A DNA stretch of 64,000 nt from Nonomuraea roseoviolacea subsp. carminata (GCF_024172185.1 NZ_JAMZEC010000001.1:2170001-2234000); one strand, 5' to 3'. Positions 7,275-17,258 are shown, numbered from the stretch's first letter. Notes: a model not told the origin generated them from the sequence alone. Made by a program: numbers and translations.

Positions 7275-9389
7275 TCAGGCCACGGCCATCCAGGCGCTGA
7301 TCCGCAGCCCCCACGTGCCGTCGGGCGGGCCCGTCAGCGAGCGCTCGTCCTGCCGCGTCACCAGGCCCATGACCTGCGTCGGCGTGCCGTAGCGCGCGAC
7401 CTGGCCCTGGTCGGCGGCGAGCACGACCGGCACGCGCCCGGCCGCCCTGATCCGGGAGGCGAGCCGCAGCACCGTGTCGCCGGGCGCGGTCTCGCCCACC
7501 GTTCTGGCGACCTTCGCCGTCGGCACGCCGCAGGAGCCCCGCACGACCTGGGTGAGCCGGTCGCCGGTGACGCGCTCGACGATCAGCACCGACGCGTTCG
7601 CCGGGAACCGCGCGCACATGGCGGCCACGGCGGCCGCCTCACCTCGCTCGACGGGAGTGAACGCGGTGCCGACGGAGGTCACGGCCGGCGGGACGAGCAG
7701 CAGCGCGACCCCGGCGGCGGTGACCCGGGCCGGGGCGCGCGGGCCGTACCGGAGCCACCAGGGCCGCTCGCCCAGCCACCGCAGCCCCCACACCGCCAGC
7801 ACGATCACGCCGGGGATCACCACGGGCACCAGGCGGCGCGACGCCCACGGGTGGTCGGGCGTGATCTCGGGGCGCAGCAGCGTGGAGACCGTGGTCCAGC
7901 CGATCACCGCGAGCGGCAGCAGCCAGGGGAACGGCCGGCCGTCGCGCAGCAGCCGGCGCACCAGGACGGCCGCGGCCAGCGTCGCCAGGATCACGGCGGG
8001 CACGCCCACGTACCAGAAGACCCAGCGCAGCGACTGCTCGAAGTAGAGGTGGCCGCCGTCGAGCGGCAGGCCGTTGGCGCGCTGCGTGTCCTCGATGAAC
8101 CGCGCGGTCAGCCGGTCCGCCTCGGTCACCGGCACGCGCCGCACGGTCTGGAACCACGGCCGCGCGGCCAGCCCCGCCATCACCAGGACCGTCAGCACGG
8201 CGCCCGCCGCCGGGAGCCACCGCGGGCGCGGCAGGCGCCCCAGCCACGGGGCGGCCGCCGTGCCCGCCACGGTCAGCGCGAGCACCGCCGCGCAGATCAG
8301 CAGCAGCGGCCGGACCGAGCGCGACAGGTACTCCAGGTACGGCCGGGCCAGCTCGTACGCCGCGTACAGCCCGAGCCCCGCGCCCGCGGCGACGCCGGCC
8401 AGCAGCGGCGGCCCCACCGCGCCCTCCGGACGGCCCGAGCGGCGCATCGCCACCAGCAGCCCGGCGAACGCCAGCACCGGCAGCACGTCGCGCAGCCCGT
8501 CGATCCGGACCAGCACGGCCAGCCCGAACACCAGCCCGGCCACCACTCCCTCGGCCCACCGGCGGCCCGGCGCGCCCGGGGCCGCGACGGCGCGCGACAG
8601 CGTGTCGTGCAGCAGGGCCATCCCGCCGAACAGCAGGATCAACGACGGGATCTCGCTCAGCGTGGTGCGCGAGGTGTAGAGCACCGGCTGGCACACGGCG
8701 AACGCCAGCGCCGCCGGCACCGCCCACCGCGCTCCGGCCAGCCGCGCCGCCACCCCCGCCACGGTGAGCACCGCCAGGGCGCCGAGCACGGCCGGGGTCA
8801 GCAGCAGGCCGCCCGCCCACTGCCCGGCGGCCAACAGGAGCGGCGGGCCGGGCATGAACTGCGGCACCACCGCGCCGTCCGCCGGGTAGAAGCCGACGCT
8901 GTCGAACACCAGCGCCTGGTCCGGCCCGCCGAACGCGGCCGCCTGCGCGGGGATCGGCAGCGAGCCGTGGCGGGCCAGCCAGATCGCGTACTGGGCGTAG
9001 GTGGCCGGGTCGCGCCGGACGACGAGCTGCTCGCTGTGCAGCAGCGCGTTGAACACGCCGGAGGCCAGCGCCACCGCGCCGACCCCGGCCACCTGCCACC
9101 GGCCCGCCCTGAACAGACCCCTGGCCGAGCCCTGGGCGTCTCCCGGGGCTTCGGCGTCATCCTGGGCATCGGCGGCGCCCGCCGGGAGGCGGAGGGCGGC
9201 CAGGCAGAGCAGCACGATCACGGGCAGGCCGAGCAGCAGCGCGGGCAGCGGCCGGTAGACCCCGGCCAGCAGCAGCGGCAGGCCGGCCAGCAGCCAGCCG
9301 GCCAGGACGAGGGCGGGCAGCACCGAGGCCACGGCGAGCACCCTGCCCGCCGAGGCCCTTCGCGCCTGGTCGAGCCCGCCGGATGCCAT
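7275..9389 (-). CDS. Large polytopic membrane protein, GT-C glycosyltransferase-like
   Basis: A 704-residue integral membrane protein with a dozen or so hydrophobic helices and a large C-terminal soluble part. The first periplasmic loop carries RRDPATYAQYAIWLA, where an early-loop Asp followed by Tyr resembles the catalytic acid region of GT-C enzymes (ArnT/PMT fold) that use polyprenyl-phosphate sugars. The start ATG at 9389 (MASGGLDQ) was chosen because the upstream in-frame stretch is low-complexity and antisense to the neighbour's leader. The divergent partner at 9583 is similar in type. I do not recognise a named family; glycosyltransfer to a wall polymer is an inference from topology and context. 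Confidence 0.72.
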   Translation of the reverse strand: MASGGLDQARRASAGRVLAVASVLPALVLAGWLLAGLPLLLAGVYRPLPALLLGLPVIVLLCLAALRLPAGAADAQDDAEAPGDAQGSARGLFRAGRWQVAGVGAVALASGVFNALLHSEQLVVRRDPATYAQYAIWLARHGSLPIPAQAAAFGGPDQALVFDSVGFYPADGAVVPQFMPGPPLLLAAGQWAGGLLLTPAVLGALAVLTVAGVAARLAGARWAVPAALAFAVCQPVLYTSRTTLSEIPSLILLFGGMALLHDTLSRAVAAPGAPGRRWAEGVVAGLVFGLAVLVRIDGLRDVLPVLAFAGLLVAMRRSGRPEGAVGPPLLAGVAAGAGLGLYAAYELARPYLEYLSRSVRPLLLICAAVLALTVAGTAAAPWLGRLPRPRWLPAAGAVLTVLVMAGLAARPWFQTVRRVPVTEADRLTARFIEDTQRANGLPLDGGHLYFEQSLRWVFWYVGVPAVILATLAAAVLVRRLLRDGRPFPWLLPLAVIGWTTVSTLLRPEITPDHPWASRRLVPVVIPGVIVLAVWGLRWLGERPWWLRYGPRAPARVTAAGVALLLVPPAVTSVGTAFTPVERGEAAAVAAMCARFPANASVLIVERVTGDRLTQVVRGSCGVPTAKVARTVGETAPGDTVLRLASRIRAAGRVPVVLAADQGQVARYGTPTQVMGLVTRQDERSLTGPPDGTWGLRISAWMAVA

Positions 9390-9582
9390 CGGTGATCGCG
9401 AGGGTATCCGACCCGCGGGTGCGCCCGGTGACGCGACCCGGGGTGACGCGGCCGGGCCATGACCAGGTGGGACGGCGGGCGGCCGATCGCGGGTAGCGTA
9501 CCGACGTGCGCCACCGTCCCACGACAGACCGGCCCTCCCACCCGGAGGGGCGACCGCTCGCGCCCACCTCCTGGAGCACCCG

Positions 9583-11343
9583 GTGACGGACGAATCGGTG
9601 CGAAACGCCCAACCCACCACCCCTCCGGAGCCCGCCCGCGAGACGCCGCCCGGACAGAGCCAGGGCGCGCCGGAGTCCCGGCAGAGTGCGGGTATGCCGC
9701 AGTCCCGGCAGAGTGCGGGCGCGCCGGAGACCCGGCGGAGTGGAGGCGCGCCGGAAGGGAGCGGCGGCGGGAGGCGGCGGGTCCTGGGTGCCCGGCGCGC
9801 TCCCAGGCGGATCCTGGCGGACACCCTGGTCCGGGCGCGACGGCACGGGTGGTTCCTCGGGGTGCTGGCCGTCGGCGCGGCGCTGCGGGTGCTCGCCATG
9901 CTGGGCTACCGGCCGGTCCTGTGGTTCCCCGACTCCTACACCTACATCGTCACGGTCTTCCACCCCCGGCCCGACCTGGTGCGCCCGGCGGGCTACTCGG
10001 CGTTCCTGCGGCTGCTGGAGCCGTTCCACTCCTTCGCCGTGGTGGCGGCGGCGCAGCACCTGCTCGGGCTGGCCACGGGCGTGCTCGTCTATGTGGCCGC
10101 GCGCCGGGCGATCCCCTGGTGGTCCAGGCGGCGGGCGGTGTCGCGGCGGGCCGCGACCGGACGGGCAGGGTCGCGGCGGGCCGGTGCCGGGCGGCCGGTC
10201 CCCCCGTGGGCGGCGGCGCTCGCGGCGGCGCCGGTGCTCCTCGACGCCTACCAGGTCGAGCTGGAGCACCTGCTCGTCTCCGACACGCTCTTCACGTTCC
10301 TGCTGGTCACGGCGGTGGTCCTGGCGCTGGGCGGCCGGCGCCGGGCCGTGGCGATCGGGCTGCTGCTGGCCGCCGCGACGCTCACCAGGACCGTCGGCCA
10401 GCCGCTCATCGTGGTGGTGGCGGTGTGGTTCGTGCTGGACGGCCGGCTGCGGCGCGCCGCCGTGATGCTCGCCGCCGCGCTGATCCCGCTGGCCGCCTAC
10501 GGCGCCTGGTTCCACGGCACGTACCAGCGCACCGGGCTCGTCGGGGCCAACGGCGCGTTCCTGTACGCGCGCACGATGTCGTTCGCCGACTGCGCCCGGA
10601 TGGACCCGCCCGCCGACCTGCGGGTGCTGTGCGACCCGCGCCCGCCCGGGCGGCGGCCCCCGTCGCAGGAGTACCTGTGGGCCGCCGACTCCCCGCTGGT
10701 CGAGCTGCCCGGCATCACGTTCACCAAGGCGAACGACGACCTGGCCGCCCGGTTCGCGACGCTGGCGATCCGCTCGCAGCCGCTCGACTACGCCGCCTCG
10801 GTGCTGTCGGAGCTGGGGCGCACGTTCGTGTGGGGCCGTCCGGTCTATCCCGACCAGGAGATCTACGGCTACTACGAGTTCCCGGCCGCCTCGCCTCCCC
10901 CGCCGGGGCGCTGGGCGGCGCAGCTCGGCGTCGATCTGGGCCGCAGATACGAGCGGGGGCCGATCGGCACGGAGGTGGCCGAGCCGTACGCCGGGTGGAT
11001 GCGCGCCTACCAGGACGCGGCCCGGCTGCCCGGGACGGTGGTGCTCGTGATCCTGCTGGCGCCGCCCGTGGCCGGCGCCGTGCGGGTGCTCGGGCGCCGG
11101 CGGGCGGCGGACGGCGCCGTACAGGTGCTCAGGCGTGGACGATCGGCCGGGAGCGCCGCCGGCCCTCGGCCGCCCGGCGGCGGGCCGAGGCGGCTGCCGC
11201 CGTGGGCGCTGCCCTGGTCGGTCGCCGTCGTGCTGCTTGTGGTGCCGCCGGCCGTCGCGGAGTTCGACTACAGGTACGTGCTGCCGGCCGTGCCGCTCGC
11301 CTGTCTGGCCGCAGCCGTTTGCGCCCGCTCTGACCAGCCCTAA
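9583..11343 (+). CDS. Polytopic membrane protein, ArnT/PMT-like GT-C candidate
   Basis: A 586-residue membrane protein. Residues 1-90 are a proline-, arginine- and glycine-rich cytoplasmic leader with three 9-residue repeats (9670-9750). The membrane domain then starts (FLGVLAVGAALRVLAML) and the first loop has WFPDSYTYI, the Asp-containing pattern of GT-C enzymes. About ten hydrophobic helices follow, with a soluble segment around residues 320-470. GTG start at 9583 with GGAG about 8 nt upstream. It is divergent from the GT-C-like gene at 7275-9389 over a 193-bp spacer. Likely substrate is a polyprenyl-phosphate sugar, from family analogy only. Confidence 0.72.
   Translation: MTDESVRNAQPTTPPEPARETPPGQSQGAPESRQSAGMPQSRQSAGAPETRRSGGAPEGSGGGRRRVLGARRAPRRILADTLVRARRHGWFLGVLAVGAALRVLAMLGYRPVLWFPDSYTYIVTVFHPRPDLVRPAGYSAFLRLLEPFHSFAVVAAAQHLLGLATGVLVYVAARRAIPWWSRRRAVSRRAATGRAGSRRAGAGRPVPPWAAALAAAPVLLDAYQVELEHLLVSDTLFTFLLVTAVVLALGGRRRAVAIGLLLAAATLTRTVGQPLIVVVAVWFVLDGRLRRAAVMLAAALIPLAAYGAWFHGTYQRTGLVGANGAFLYARTMSFADCARMDPPADLRVLCDPRPPGRRPPSQEYLWAADSPLVELPGITFTKANDDLAARFATLAIRSQPLDYAASVLSELGRTFVWGRPVYPDQEIYGYYEFPAASPPPPGRWAAQLGVDLGRRYERGPIGTEVAEPYAGWMRAYQDAARLPGTVVLVILLAPPVAGAVRVLGRRRAADGAVQVLRRGRSAGSAAGPRPPGGGPRRLPPWALPWSVAVVLLVVPPAVAEFDYRYVLPAVPLACLAAAVCARSDQP
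9670..9750 (+). repeat. Three in-frame 27-bp repeats (9-residue units)
   Basis: Units PESRQSAGM, PQSRQSAGA and PETRRSGGA lie head to tail in the cytoplasmic leader of the GT-C-like protein. The period is exactly 27 bp, so copy number can change without frameshift. The leader probably tolerates length variation. Confidence 0.8.
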
Positions 11344-11531
11344 CGCCAAGAATTTGGCGATGATATTCCACGAAATGTCCAGCTCTGAGTATGCTTTTGG
11401 CCGGTAACAGCACGCCCGGGTCACGGCGAATTCCGCCGGTCATGGCTACGGGTACGCCGTACGTGACCTAGTCTCGTGGCGCAGAAAGGCCATGCCGACG
11501 CGTGAGGCGCACAGACCAGGCGAGGGGGCGT

Positions 11532-13166
11532 ATGAGTGACTACAGGAGCGTGTCCGTGCAGGACCGCAGGGTCGCCCCGGCCGAGCCCGGCCATCGCATG
11601 TCCCGGAGAGCGGCGGCGTCGCCGCCTCCCTCTCCGCCGGGTGACGAGCCCCCGCGAGGCGGCCGGAGGGCCGCTCCCGGCAAGGGCGGCGGCGTCAACA
11701 AGATGCGCGTCCTGGCCTGGATCAGCATCGGCGCGACGACGGTGATGGTCGCGGGCGCGCTGACCGGCTACACGGTCTACCGCGACGCCTTCGGCAACAT
11801 CCACAAGAAGGCCGTCAAGATCCTCACGCCGCGGCCGCCGAGCACCGGCGCGCTCAACGTGCTCCTGGTCGGCTCCGACACCCGCGCGGGCGAGGGCAAC
11901 GCGAAGTACGGCCAGAAACTGGCCCGCAGCGCCGACGCGGGCGGCAAGCGCACCGACACGATCATCCTGTTGCACCTGTCGCCCAACCGCGACAAGGCCC
12001 AGCTCATCAGCTTCCCGCGCGACTCGATGGTCCAGATCCCCACCTGCCAGAACGAGACCACCAAGCAGCCGATGCCGAGCTACCGCGGCCAGATCAACGC
12101 CGCCTACAGCTCCGGCGGCGTCTCCTGCACGATGTCCACGCTGGAGACCCTCACGGGCATCCGCATCGACCACTTCGTCGAGGTCGACTTCAGCGGGTTC
12201 AAAAAGATCGTCGACGCCCTCGGCGGCATCCAGATCTGCCTCAAGTCCGGCGTCGACGACAAGTACTCCAAGCTCAAGCTGCCCCCCGGCAAGAGCCTGC
12301 TGAACGGGGAGCAGGCCCTCGGCTACGTGCGGCTGCGCCACTACGGCGACGGCAGCGACATCCAGCGCATCAAGCGCCAGCAGATCTTCCTCAGCAAGGT
12401 GGTGGCGAAGGCCACCAGCGGCGAGCTGGTCAGCAACCCCGCCAGGCTGACCCGCTTCATCAAGGCCGCCGCCCAGGCCGTGACCATGGACCCAGCGCTG
12501 GCCGACGACACCGCGAAGCTGCTCGACATCGCCAAGAGCGCCGAGAAGCTGACCGCCAACGGCGTCAAGTTCACCACGATCCCGTGGATCCCCGACCCGG
12601 ACGACCCGAACCGGGTCGTCTGGAAGCAGCCCGACGCCAACGAGCTGTTCACCGCCATCCGCACCGACGTCGAGCTGCCCGCGGCGACGCCGTCGGCCAC
12701 CGCCAGCTCGGCGCCCAAGGTCGCGCTCAAGCCCGAGCAGGTCCAGGTGCAGGTGCTCAACGGCACACCCACCGGGGGCAAGGCCCGCGAGGTGGCCGAC
12801 CAGCTCAGCAAGCAGGGCTTCAAGGTCGTGGGACTCGGCAACTACCAGGCGCCCGGCGGCAAGCCGATCGCCAAGACCGAGATCCGCTACGCCAAGAAGG
12901 CCGCCGACGGCGCCGACTACGCCGGAGTGCTCACCGGGATGGTCGTGCCCAAGCCCGCGCCCACCGCGGGCAAGATCAGGCCCACGACCACCGACGCCTA
13001 CACCTCGCCGGTCGCGCTGCCCTCGGGCGGCACCAAGGCGGCGGGCGCGCCGGTGATCCAGCTGATCGTCGGCGAGGACTTCCAGGGGGTCAAGGTGGAG
13101 AAGCTTCCTGACAGCGTCACCAACAACACGATCACCGCCTCGGCCCAGAAGAACGTCTGCACGTGA
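11532..13166 (+). CDS. LytR-CpsA-Psr (LCP) family wall-polymer ligase with LytR_C domain
   Basis: LCP proteins transfer lipid-linked glycopolymers onto peptidoglycan at the outer membrane face. This 544-residue protein has a basic, proline-rich cytoplasmic leader, one signal-anchor helix near residue 60 (VLAWISIGATTVMVAGALTG), then the LCP domain with LVGSDTRAG, KRTDTIILLHL, ISFPRDSMV and the later RLRHYGDGSDIQRIKRQQ, which carry the conserved Asp and Arg residues. The C-terminus holds a LytR_C domain (VQVQVLNGTPTGGKAREVA). ATG at 11532 is preferred over an upstream in-frame start because GAGGGGG precedes it. A second LCP gene lies at 26601. Its acceptor polymer is probably made by the surrounding genes. 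Confidence 0.93.
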   Translation: MSDYRSVSVQDRRVAPAEPGHRMSRRAAASPPPSPPGDEPPRGGRRAAPGKGGGVNKMRVLAWISIGATTVMVAGALTGYTVYRDAFGNIHKKAVKILTPRPPSTGALNVLLVGSDTRAGEGNAKYGQKLARSADAGGKRTDTIILLHLSPNRDKAQLISFPRDSMVQIPTCQNETTKQPMPSYRGQINAAYSSGGVSCTMSTLETLTGIRIDHFVEVDFSGFKKIVDALGGIQICLKSGVDDKYSKLKLPPGKSLLNGEQALGYVRLRHYGDGSDIQRIKRQQIFLSKVVAKATSGELVSNPARLTRFIKAAAQAVTMDPALADDTAKLLDIAKSAEKLTANGVKFTTIPWIPDPDDPNRVVWKQPDANELFTAIRTDVELPAATPSATASSAPKVALKPEQVQVQVLNGTPTGGKAREVADQLSKQGFKVVGLGNYQAPGGKPIAKTEIRYAKKAADGADYAGVLTGMVVPKPAPTAGKIRPTTTDAYTSPVALPSGGTKAAGAPVIQLIVGEDFQGVKVEKLPDSVTNNTITASAQKNVCT

Positions 13167-13343
13167 CCTCAGAGTTCCCTGTGTAAGCGGGCGTTCCGGA
13201 GCGCGTCGAGAGACAGGACCGTCCCGGCCGGGATATCGTGGTGCGGGTCGGCGACACCGCTCGTCCTCCGCCGTCAGGGCGTCAGTAAGGCGTGGCGGCC
13301 GTCGCGTATCCCCCGGCCCCGAGCGAAGCTGAGCGACTCCCCA

Positions 13344-14813
13344 GTGTCTGAGACCAAGCCGTCGTCCCCGGTCACCACTCCCCCGGACTCCGGGGGCCCC
13401 GGTGAGAACGCCGGCCCCGCGAGCACGGGGGCCCGGTGGCCGCTGCCGGAGGAGACGTTCTGGAGCGAGCAGACCGACCCGCACGGCGTCCTGCCCGGTC
13501 CTGGCGCACCGAGCGCGCCCGGCGGGCCGGAGGCGTCGCCCGCCAAGGGCCGCGCGGCCTCCCCCGCCACGACGGCTCCGGTCACCGACGACCGCCCGGC
13601 CACCGCGCCGGTGAAGGCGCCCGGCGGGCCGGAGACGACACCCGGCACGCCCGAGACGGCGCCCGGCGCGCCGAAGACGGGCGGATCGCGACCGGCCGGC
13701 CGCCGCGCCACGGACGCCGCGTTAGAGCGCCCGGCCGCCCCCGGTGGCCCCCGAGGCGCGGTCGCGGCCGGCACTCCGCAGGAGCAGGCCAAGCCCGGCG
13801 AGCAGCCGGACCAGCCCCGGCGCAGGCGCGACCCCTACCTCGACAACGTCAAGTTCCTCCTGATCGCGCTGGTGCCCATCGGCCACGCGCTGGTCCCGAC
13901 GCTCGACGCCGACTCCTCGCGCGCCGCGTACATCTTCATCTACACCTTCCACATGCCGCTGTTCGTGATCATCAGCGGCTACCTGTCCCGCAACTTCTGG
14001 AACTCCAACGCCAAGACGAACAAGCTCGTCGACACGTTCGTCGTGCCGTACGTCATCGTGGAGGTCGGCTATGCGGCGCTGCGCACCGCGCTGGGCCAGA
14101 AGTGGTCGCTGACGATCATCGACCCGGCCTGGCTCAACTGGTACCTCCTGGCGCTGCTGTTCTGGCGGCTGTCCACACCGGTGTGGAAGCGGATGAAGTA
14201 CCCCGTGCCGGTGGCCATCGCCATCTACCTGTTCGCGGGGTACTCCCAGATCTCCGGCGACTTCAGCATGGACCGCTTCTTCGGCCTCATGCCGTTCTTC
14301 GTCATCGGCCTGGTCATGCAGCCCGAGCACTTCGACCTGCTCAACCGGCGCTGGATCAAGATCGTCTCGGTGGGGGTGCTCGCCTCCGCCGCCGCGGTCG
14401 CCATCTACATCGCGCCGAAGGCGACGCTGAAGCCCTTCTACTTCAAGCACAGCTACCAGGACATGGACCTGTCCTGGTGGATGGGCCTCGGCGTGCGCAC
14501 CGGACTGCTCGTCTGCTCGCTCGCCGTGTGCTTCGCGGTGCTCGCGCTCGTGCCCCGCGGCGAGACCTGGTACTCCGACCTCGGCACCCGCACCCTCTAC
14601 TGCTACCTGCTGCACGGCATCCCGGTGCTCATCGCCAAGGAGAAGGGCTGGCTGGAGCTGCCGTGGCTGCACGGCCCGCTCGGCGTGCTGGCGATCAGTT
14701 CGAGCTGCTTCGCGCTGGCCATCGTGCTGTGCCTGCCGGAGACCCGCACAGTGTTCAAGTGGGTGCTTGAACCACGCCTGACCTGGCTTTATCGGCGGCC
14801 GTCCGGAAGTTAA
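13344..14813 (+). CDS. Membrane acyltransferase family 3 (fucose 4-O-acetylase-like)
   Basis: The first 160 residues are a disordered proline/glycine/alanine-rich region with repeated GGPE- and PGTPETAPG-like units. A ten-helix membrane domain follows, starting RDPYLDNVKFLLIALVPIGHAL, where the early His and the FHMPLFVIISGYL motif are hallmarks of acyltransferase 3 enzymes that O-acetylate sugars on extracytoplasmic polymers. Length 489 residues. The start is GTG at 13344 with no strong ribosome-binding site. It lies between an LCP gene and a glycosyltransferase, consistent with polymer decoration. The acceptor is not known, and a sensor or succinyl-transfer role cannot be excluded. Confidence 0.85.
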   Translation: MSETKPSSPVTTPPDSGGPGENAGPASTGARWPLPEETFWSEQTDPHGVLPGPGAPSAPGGPEASPAKGRAASPATTAPVTDDRPATAPVKAPGGPETTPGTPETAPGAPKTGGSRPAGRRATDAALERPAAPGGPRGAVAAGTPQEQAKPGEQPDQPRRRRDPYLDNVKFLLIALVPIGHALVPTLDADSSRAAYIFIYTFHMPLFVIISGYLSRNFWNSNAKTNKLVDTFVVPYVIVEVGYAALRTALGQKWSLTIIDPAWLNWYLLALLFWRLSTPVWKRMKYPVPVAIAIYLFAGYSQISGDFSMDRFFGLMPFFVIGLVMQPEHFDLLNRRWIKIVSVGVLASAAAVAIYIAPKATLKPFYFKHSYQDMDLSWWMGLGVRTGLLVCSLAVCFAVLALVPRGETWYSDLGTRTLYCYLLHGIPVLIAKEKGWLELPWLHGPLGVLAISSSCFALAIVLCLPETRTVFKWVLEPRLTWLYRRPSGS

Positions 14814-14869
14814 GCGGTAGTTCGGCCCGCATTAACGCTTATGACCTGGTAAGCACCGAGCATCGACGC

Positions 14870-15862
14870 ATGCGGGTATGCGTCGCCACCATCGTCCACC
14901 ATCCGGAGGACGCCCGGATCATGCACCGGCAGATCCGGGCGCTGCTCGACGCGGGCCACGAGGTGACCTACGTCGCGCCCTTCACCCATTTCAACGTCAC
15001 ACCGCCCATGGGGCTCACCCCGATCGACGTCCCGCACGGGGCGGGGTTGGGCCGGGCGGGCGCCGCGCTCAGACGCGGCCTGCGCGGCGCCGACCTGCTG
15101 CTGGTCCACGACCACGCGCTGCTGCGCCTGCTCCCCCACCGCCGCCCGCCGGTCGTGTGGGACGTCCGCGAGCCGGTCAGCGCGCGGCGGCTGGCGCGGG
15201 CCGAGCGGCGCCACCACGTCTGCACCACCTCCGTGGTGCCGGAGGCGACCATGGTGGCCGCGGCCCCGCCCGTTCCCGGCGACACGCGGCTGGTCCACCT
15301 CGGCCGGCTGTCGGCCGAGCGCGGGCTGGCGGAGCTGATCGGCCTGGCCGAGCGGCTGGTGCCGCACGGGATCCGCATGGAGCTGATCGGCGCCGCCGAC
15401 CCGGGCGCGCGCCCGCTGCTGCGCGACGCCCAGCGGGTCGGGCTGCTCGACTGGTACGGCCACGTGCCCAACCGGCACGCGCTGCGGATGACCGAGGGCG
15501 CGCTGGCCGGGCTGTCGCTGGCCGCCGAGACGGTGACCGGGGTGCCGACGAAGGTCCTCGACTACATGGGCCGCGGGGTGCCGGTGATCACCACGGCGCA
15601 GTCCGCCCCGCTGGTGGAGCGGACCGGCTGCGGGATCGTGGTGCCGCTGGACGTGGACGCGGTCGTGGACGCGGTGCTCGACCTCAAGGAGGACCCGGCA
15701 CGGCGTTCGGCGCTGGGGGTGCGCGGCCACGCGGAGGCCCGGCTGCGGCACCACTGGCCGGACCACGCGCCGGCGTTCGTGGCGCAGATGGAGGCGTGGG
15801 CCGGGCTCCCGGTCCCGATCCGGAGCCGAGTCGTCAAGACGCCCCTGTCACGCACGGCCTAG
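14870..15862 (+). CDS. Glycosyltransferase, GT4-like
   Basis: A 330-residue GT-B enzyme, slightly short for the family. The N-terminal domain begins MRVCVATIVHHPEDARI; the donor domain has TRLVHLGRLSAERGL and the later KVLDYMGRGVPVITT block, where GT4 enzymes bind the nucleotide sugar. ATG at 14870 has no obvious ribosome-binding site. The stop codon overlaps the stop of the convergent anti-sigma-like gene (CTAG at 15859-15862). Donor and acceptor unknown; role in the same envelope polymer is inferred. Confidence 0.85.
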   Translation: MRVCVATIVHHPEDARIMHRQIRALLDAGHEVTYVAPFTHFNVTPPMGLTPIDVPHGAGLGRAGAALRRGLRGADLLLVHDHALLRLLPHRRPPVVWDVREPVSARRLARAERRHHVCTTSVVPEATMVAAAPPVPGDTRLVHLGRLSAERGLAELIGLAERLVPHGIRMELIGAADPGARPLLRDAQRVGLLDWYGHVPNRHALRMTEGALAGLSLAAETVTGVPTKVLDYMGRGVPVITTAQSAPLVERTGCGIVVPLDVDAVVDAVLDLKEDPARRSALGVRGHAEARLRHHWPDHAPAFVAQMEAWAGLPVPIRSRVVKTPLSRTA

Positions 15863-16782
15863 CGGGGGTCATCGAGGTCGAAGGTCACGTCGGCCAGGTG
15901 GACGGTGCGCACCCGGGGGTCCTCGATGAGCCTGCGCAGCTCCTTGATCGTCACCAGGTCGTCGACGTAGCCGTACACCAGGCCGTCGGCCGACGCCTTG
16001 CGCAGCCGGGCCAGGGACAGGTCGAAGCGGCGCAGGTTGGCGTCATCGTGGTCGCGCAGCATGCCGACCCAGCGGCGGAAGTGCTCCAGGTCCTGCGCCG
16101 ACTCCTTGTCACAGGACAGGCCCATCTTCTCGCCGGGGAGCGCCCGGTCCCAGGTGGTCGTGTCCCAGGTGATCGGGGTCGCACCGGGACGCCGCTCGTA
16201 GACGAGCCGGGCGGTGCAGGCGGCGGGGAACGCGCCCAGCTCGCCCAGCGTGAGCGGCTTGTCGAACTCGACGACGGCCAGCGCGTTGAGGCCGTCCGGC
16301 AGCCTCGCCAACACCTTGCGCACCTGCTCCTTCTGGTCGAGGGTGGTGCCGAAGTTGGCCAGTGAGGTGCTGAGCCGCGTGTTGGCGTAGTTGCCGAGCG
16401 GCAGGTGGCCGACCCGGCCGAAGAAGTCCTGGGTGATGGTGTACACGCTGCCGGCACGGCCCTCGAAGCCGCCGGCGGCCCGCAGCTCGCGCGCGCTGAC
16501 GGTGAACGACATCGACAGCGGCGTGGTCTCGCAGCAGTCCCGGACGCCGATCGTGTACGCCGGGTTGTAGATCTTGAAGGCCGTGCCGAGCACGTCCTTC
16601 ATGCGCTCCTCCCGGTCGCCGCGCTTCTGCACCGCCGCCGACCCCAGCGTCGCGGCGAGCGCGACCGCCACCAGCACGGCCAGCACCAGCGACGCCGTCC
16701 TGACGATTCCCCGGCGCACCGACCTGCGGGTCGCCTTGGGGTCGAAGTCCGGCAGCTCCAGCACCGGCTGGTCCTCGTTCAT
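15859..16782 (-). CDS. Putative membrane anti-sigma factor paired with the ECF sigma factor
   Basis: A 307-residue protein with a short cytoplasmic N-terminus, a single membrane helix at about residues 30-50 (TASLVLAVLVAVALAATLG) and a large extracytoplasmic domain. The layout resembles the sigma factor regulator N/C (Sigma_reg_N/C, YhdL-like) proteins, which sequester an ECF sigma factor until an envelope signal arrives. No zinc-binding HxxxCxxC motif of classical ZAS anti-sigmas is visible. The ATG at 16782 overlaps the sigma stop as ATGA, so the pair is translationally coupled. Function is inferred from this linkage and topology. Confidence 0.72.
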   Translation of the reverse strand: MNEDQPVLELPDFDPKATRRSVRRGIVRTASLVLAVLVAVALAATLGSAAVQKRGDREERMKDVLGTAFKIYNPAYTIGVRDCCETTPLSMSFTVSARELRAAGGFEGRAGSVYTITQDFFGRVGHLPLGNYANTRLSTSLANFGTTLDQKEQVRKVLARLPDGLNALAVVEFDKPLTLGELGAFPAACTARLVYERRPGATPITWDTTTWDRALPGEKMGLSCDKESAQDLEHFRRWVGMLRDHDDANLRRFDLSLARLRKASADGLVYGYVDDLVTIKELRRLIEDPRVRTVHLADVTFDLDDPR

Positions 16783-17198
16783 CGCACTCCTCCGTACGTC
16801 TCGGCGAACGCGCTGCGCGCGCGCCACACCGCGGTCTTGATCGTCGCGTGCTTCGTGCCGGTCATCGCGGCCACCTCCACCAGCGAGAAGCCTTCGAGGT
16901 AGACCAGCGTGAGCAGCCGGCGGTGCCGCTCCGGCAGCCGGTCGAGGGCGTCGCGCACGTCCACGGCGTCCACGTGCAGCGCGGGCACGCCGAGCTCGTC
17001 GGCGTCGGGCAGGGCGAGCTCCCGGCGGGAGCGGCGCACGTGGTCGATGAGGACGTTGCGGGCGATGGTGAGCAGCCAGGCCGCCGGGTTCTCCCCGCGC
17101 CAGCCGAGCAGGGCGCGGGTGGCCTTGACGAACGTCTCCTGGGCGAGATCCTCGGCGAGGTGGGGGTCGCGGGTGCGGCGCAGGAGGAACCCGCACAC
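16779..17198 (-). CDS. ECF-type RNA polymerase sigma factor (start uncertain)
   Basis: Region 2 is visible as DPHLAEDLAQETFVKA with NPAAWLLTIARNVLIDHVRR, and region 4 as LDRLPERHRRLLTLVYLEG with SLVEVAAMTGTKHATIKTAV, the helix-turn-helix that reads the -35 element. From GTG 17198 the protein has 139 residues and lacks the first helix of region 2. Sigma-like coding continues upstream without a stop (DPAEAVIIEELYREHWAL) to a TGA near 17267, with no ATG, GTG or TTG in that stretch. The true start may be a rare codon such as ATC near 17261, which would give about 160 residues, or the sequence may hold an indel. It is coupled to the membrane anti-sigma-like gene. Confidence 0.8.
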   Translation of the reverse strand: MCGFLLRRTRDPHLAEDLAQETFVKATRALLGWRGENPAAWLLTIARNVLIDHVRRSRRELALPDADELGVPALHVDAVDVRDALDRLPERHRRLLTLVYLEGFSLVEVAAMTGTKHATIKTAVWRARSAFAETYGGVR

Positions 17199-17258
17199 GA
17201 GCGCCCAGTGCTCGCGGTACAGCTCCTCGATGATGACGGCCTCCGCGGGGTCGGTGAT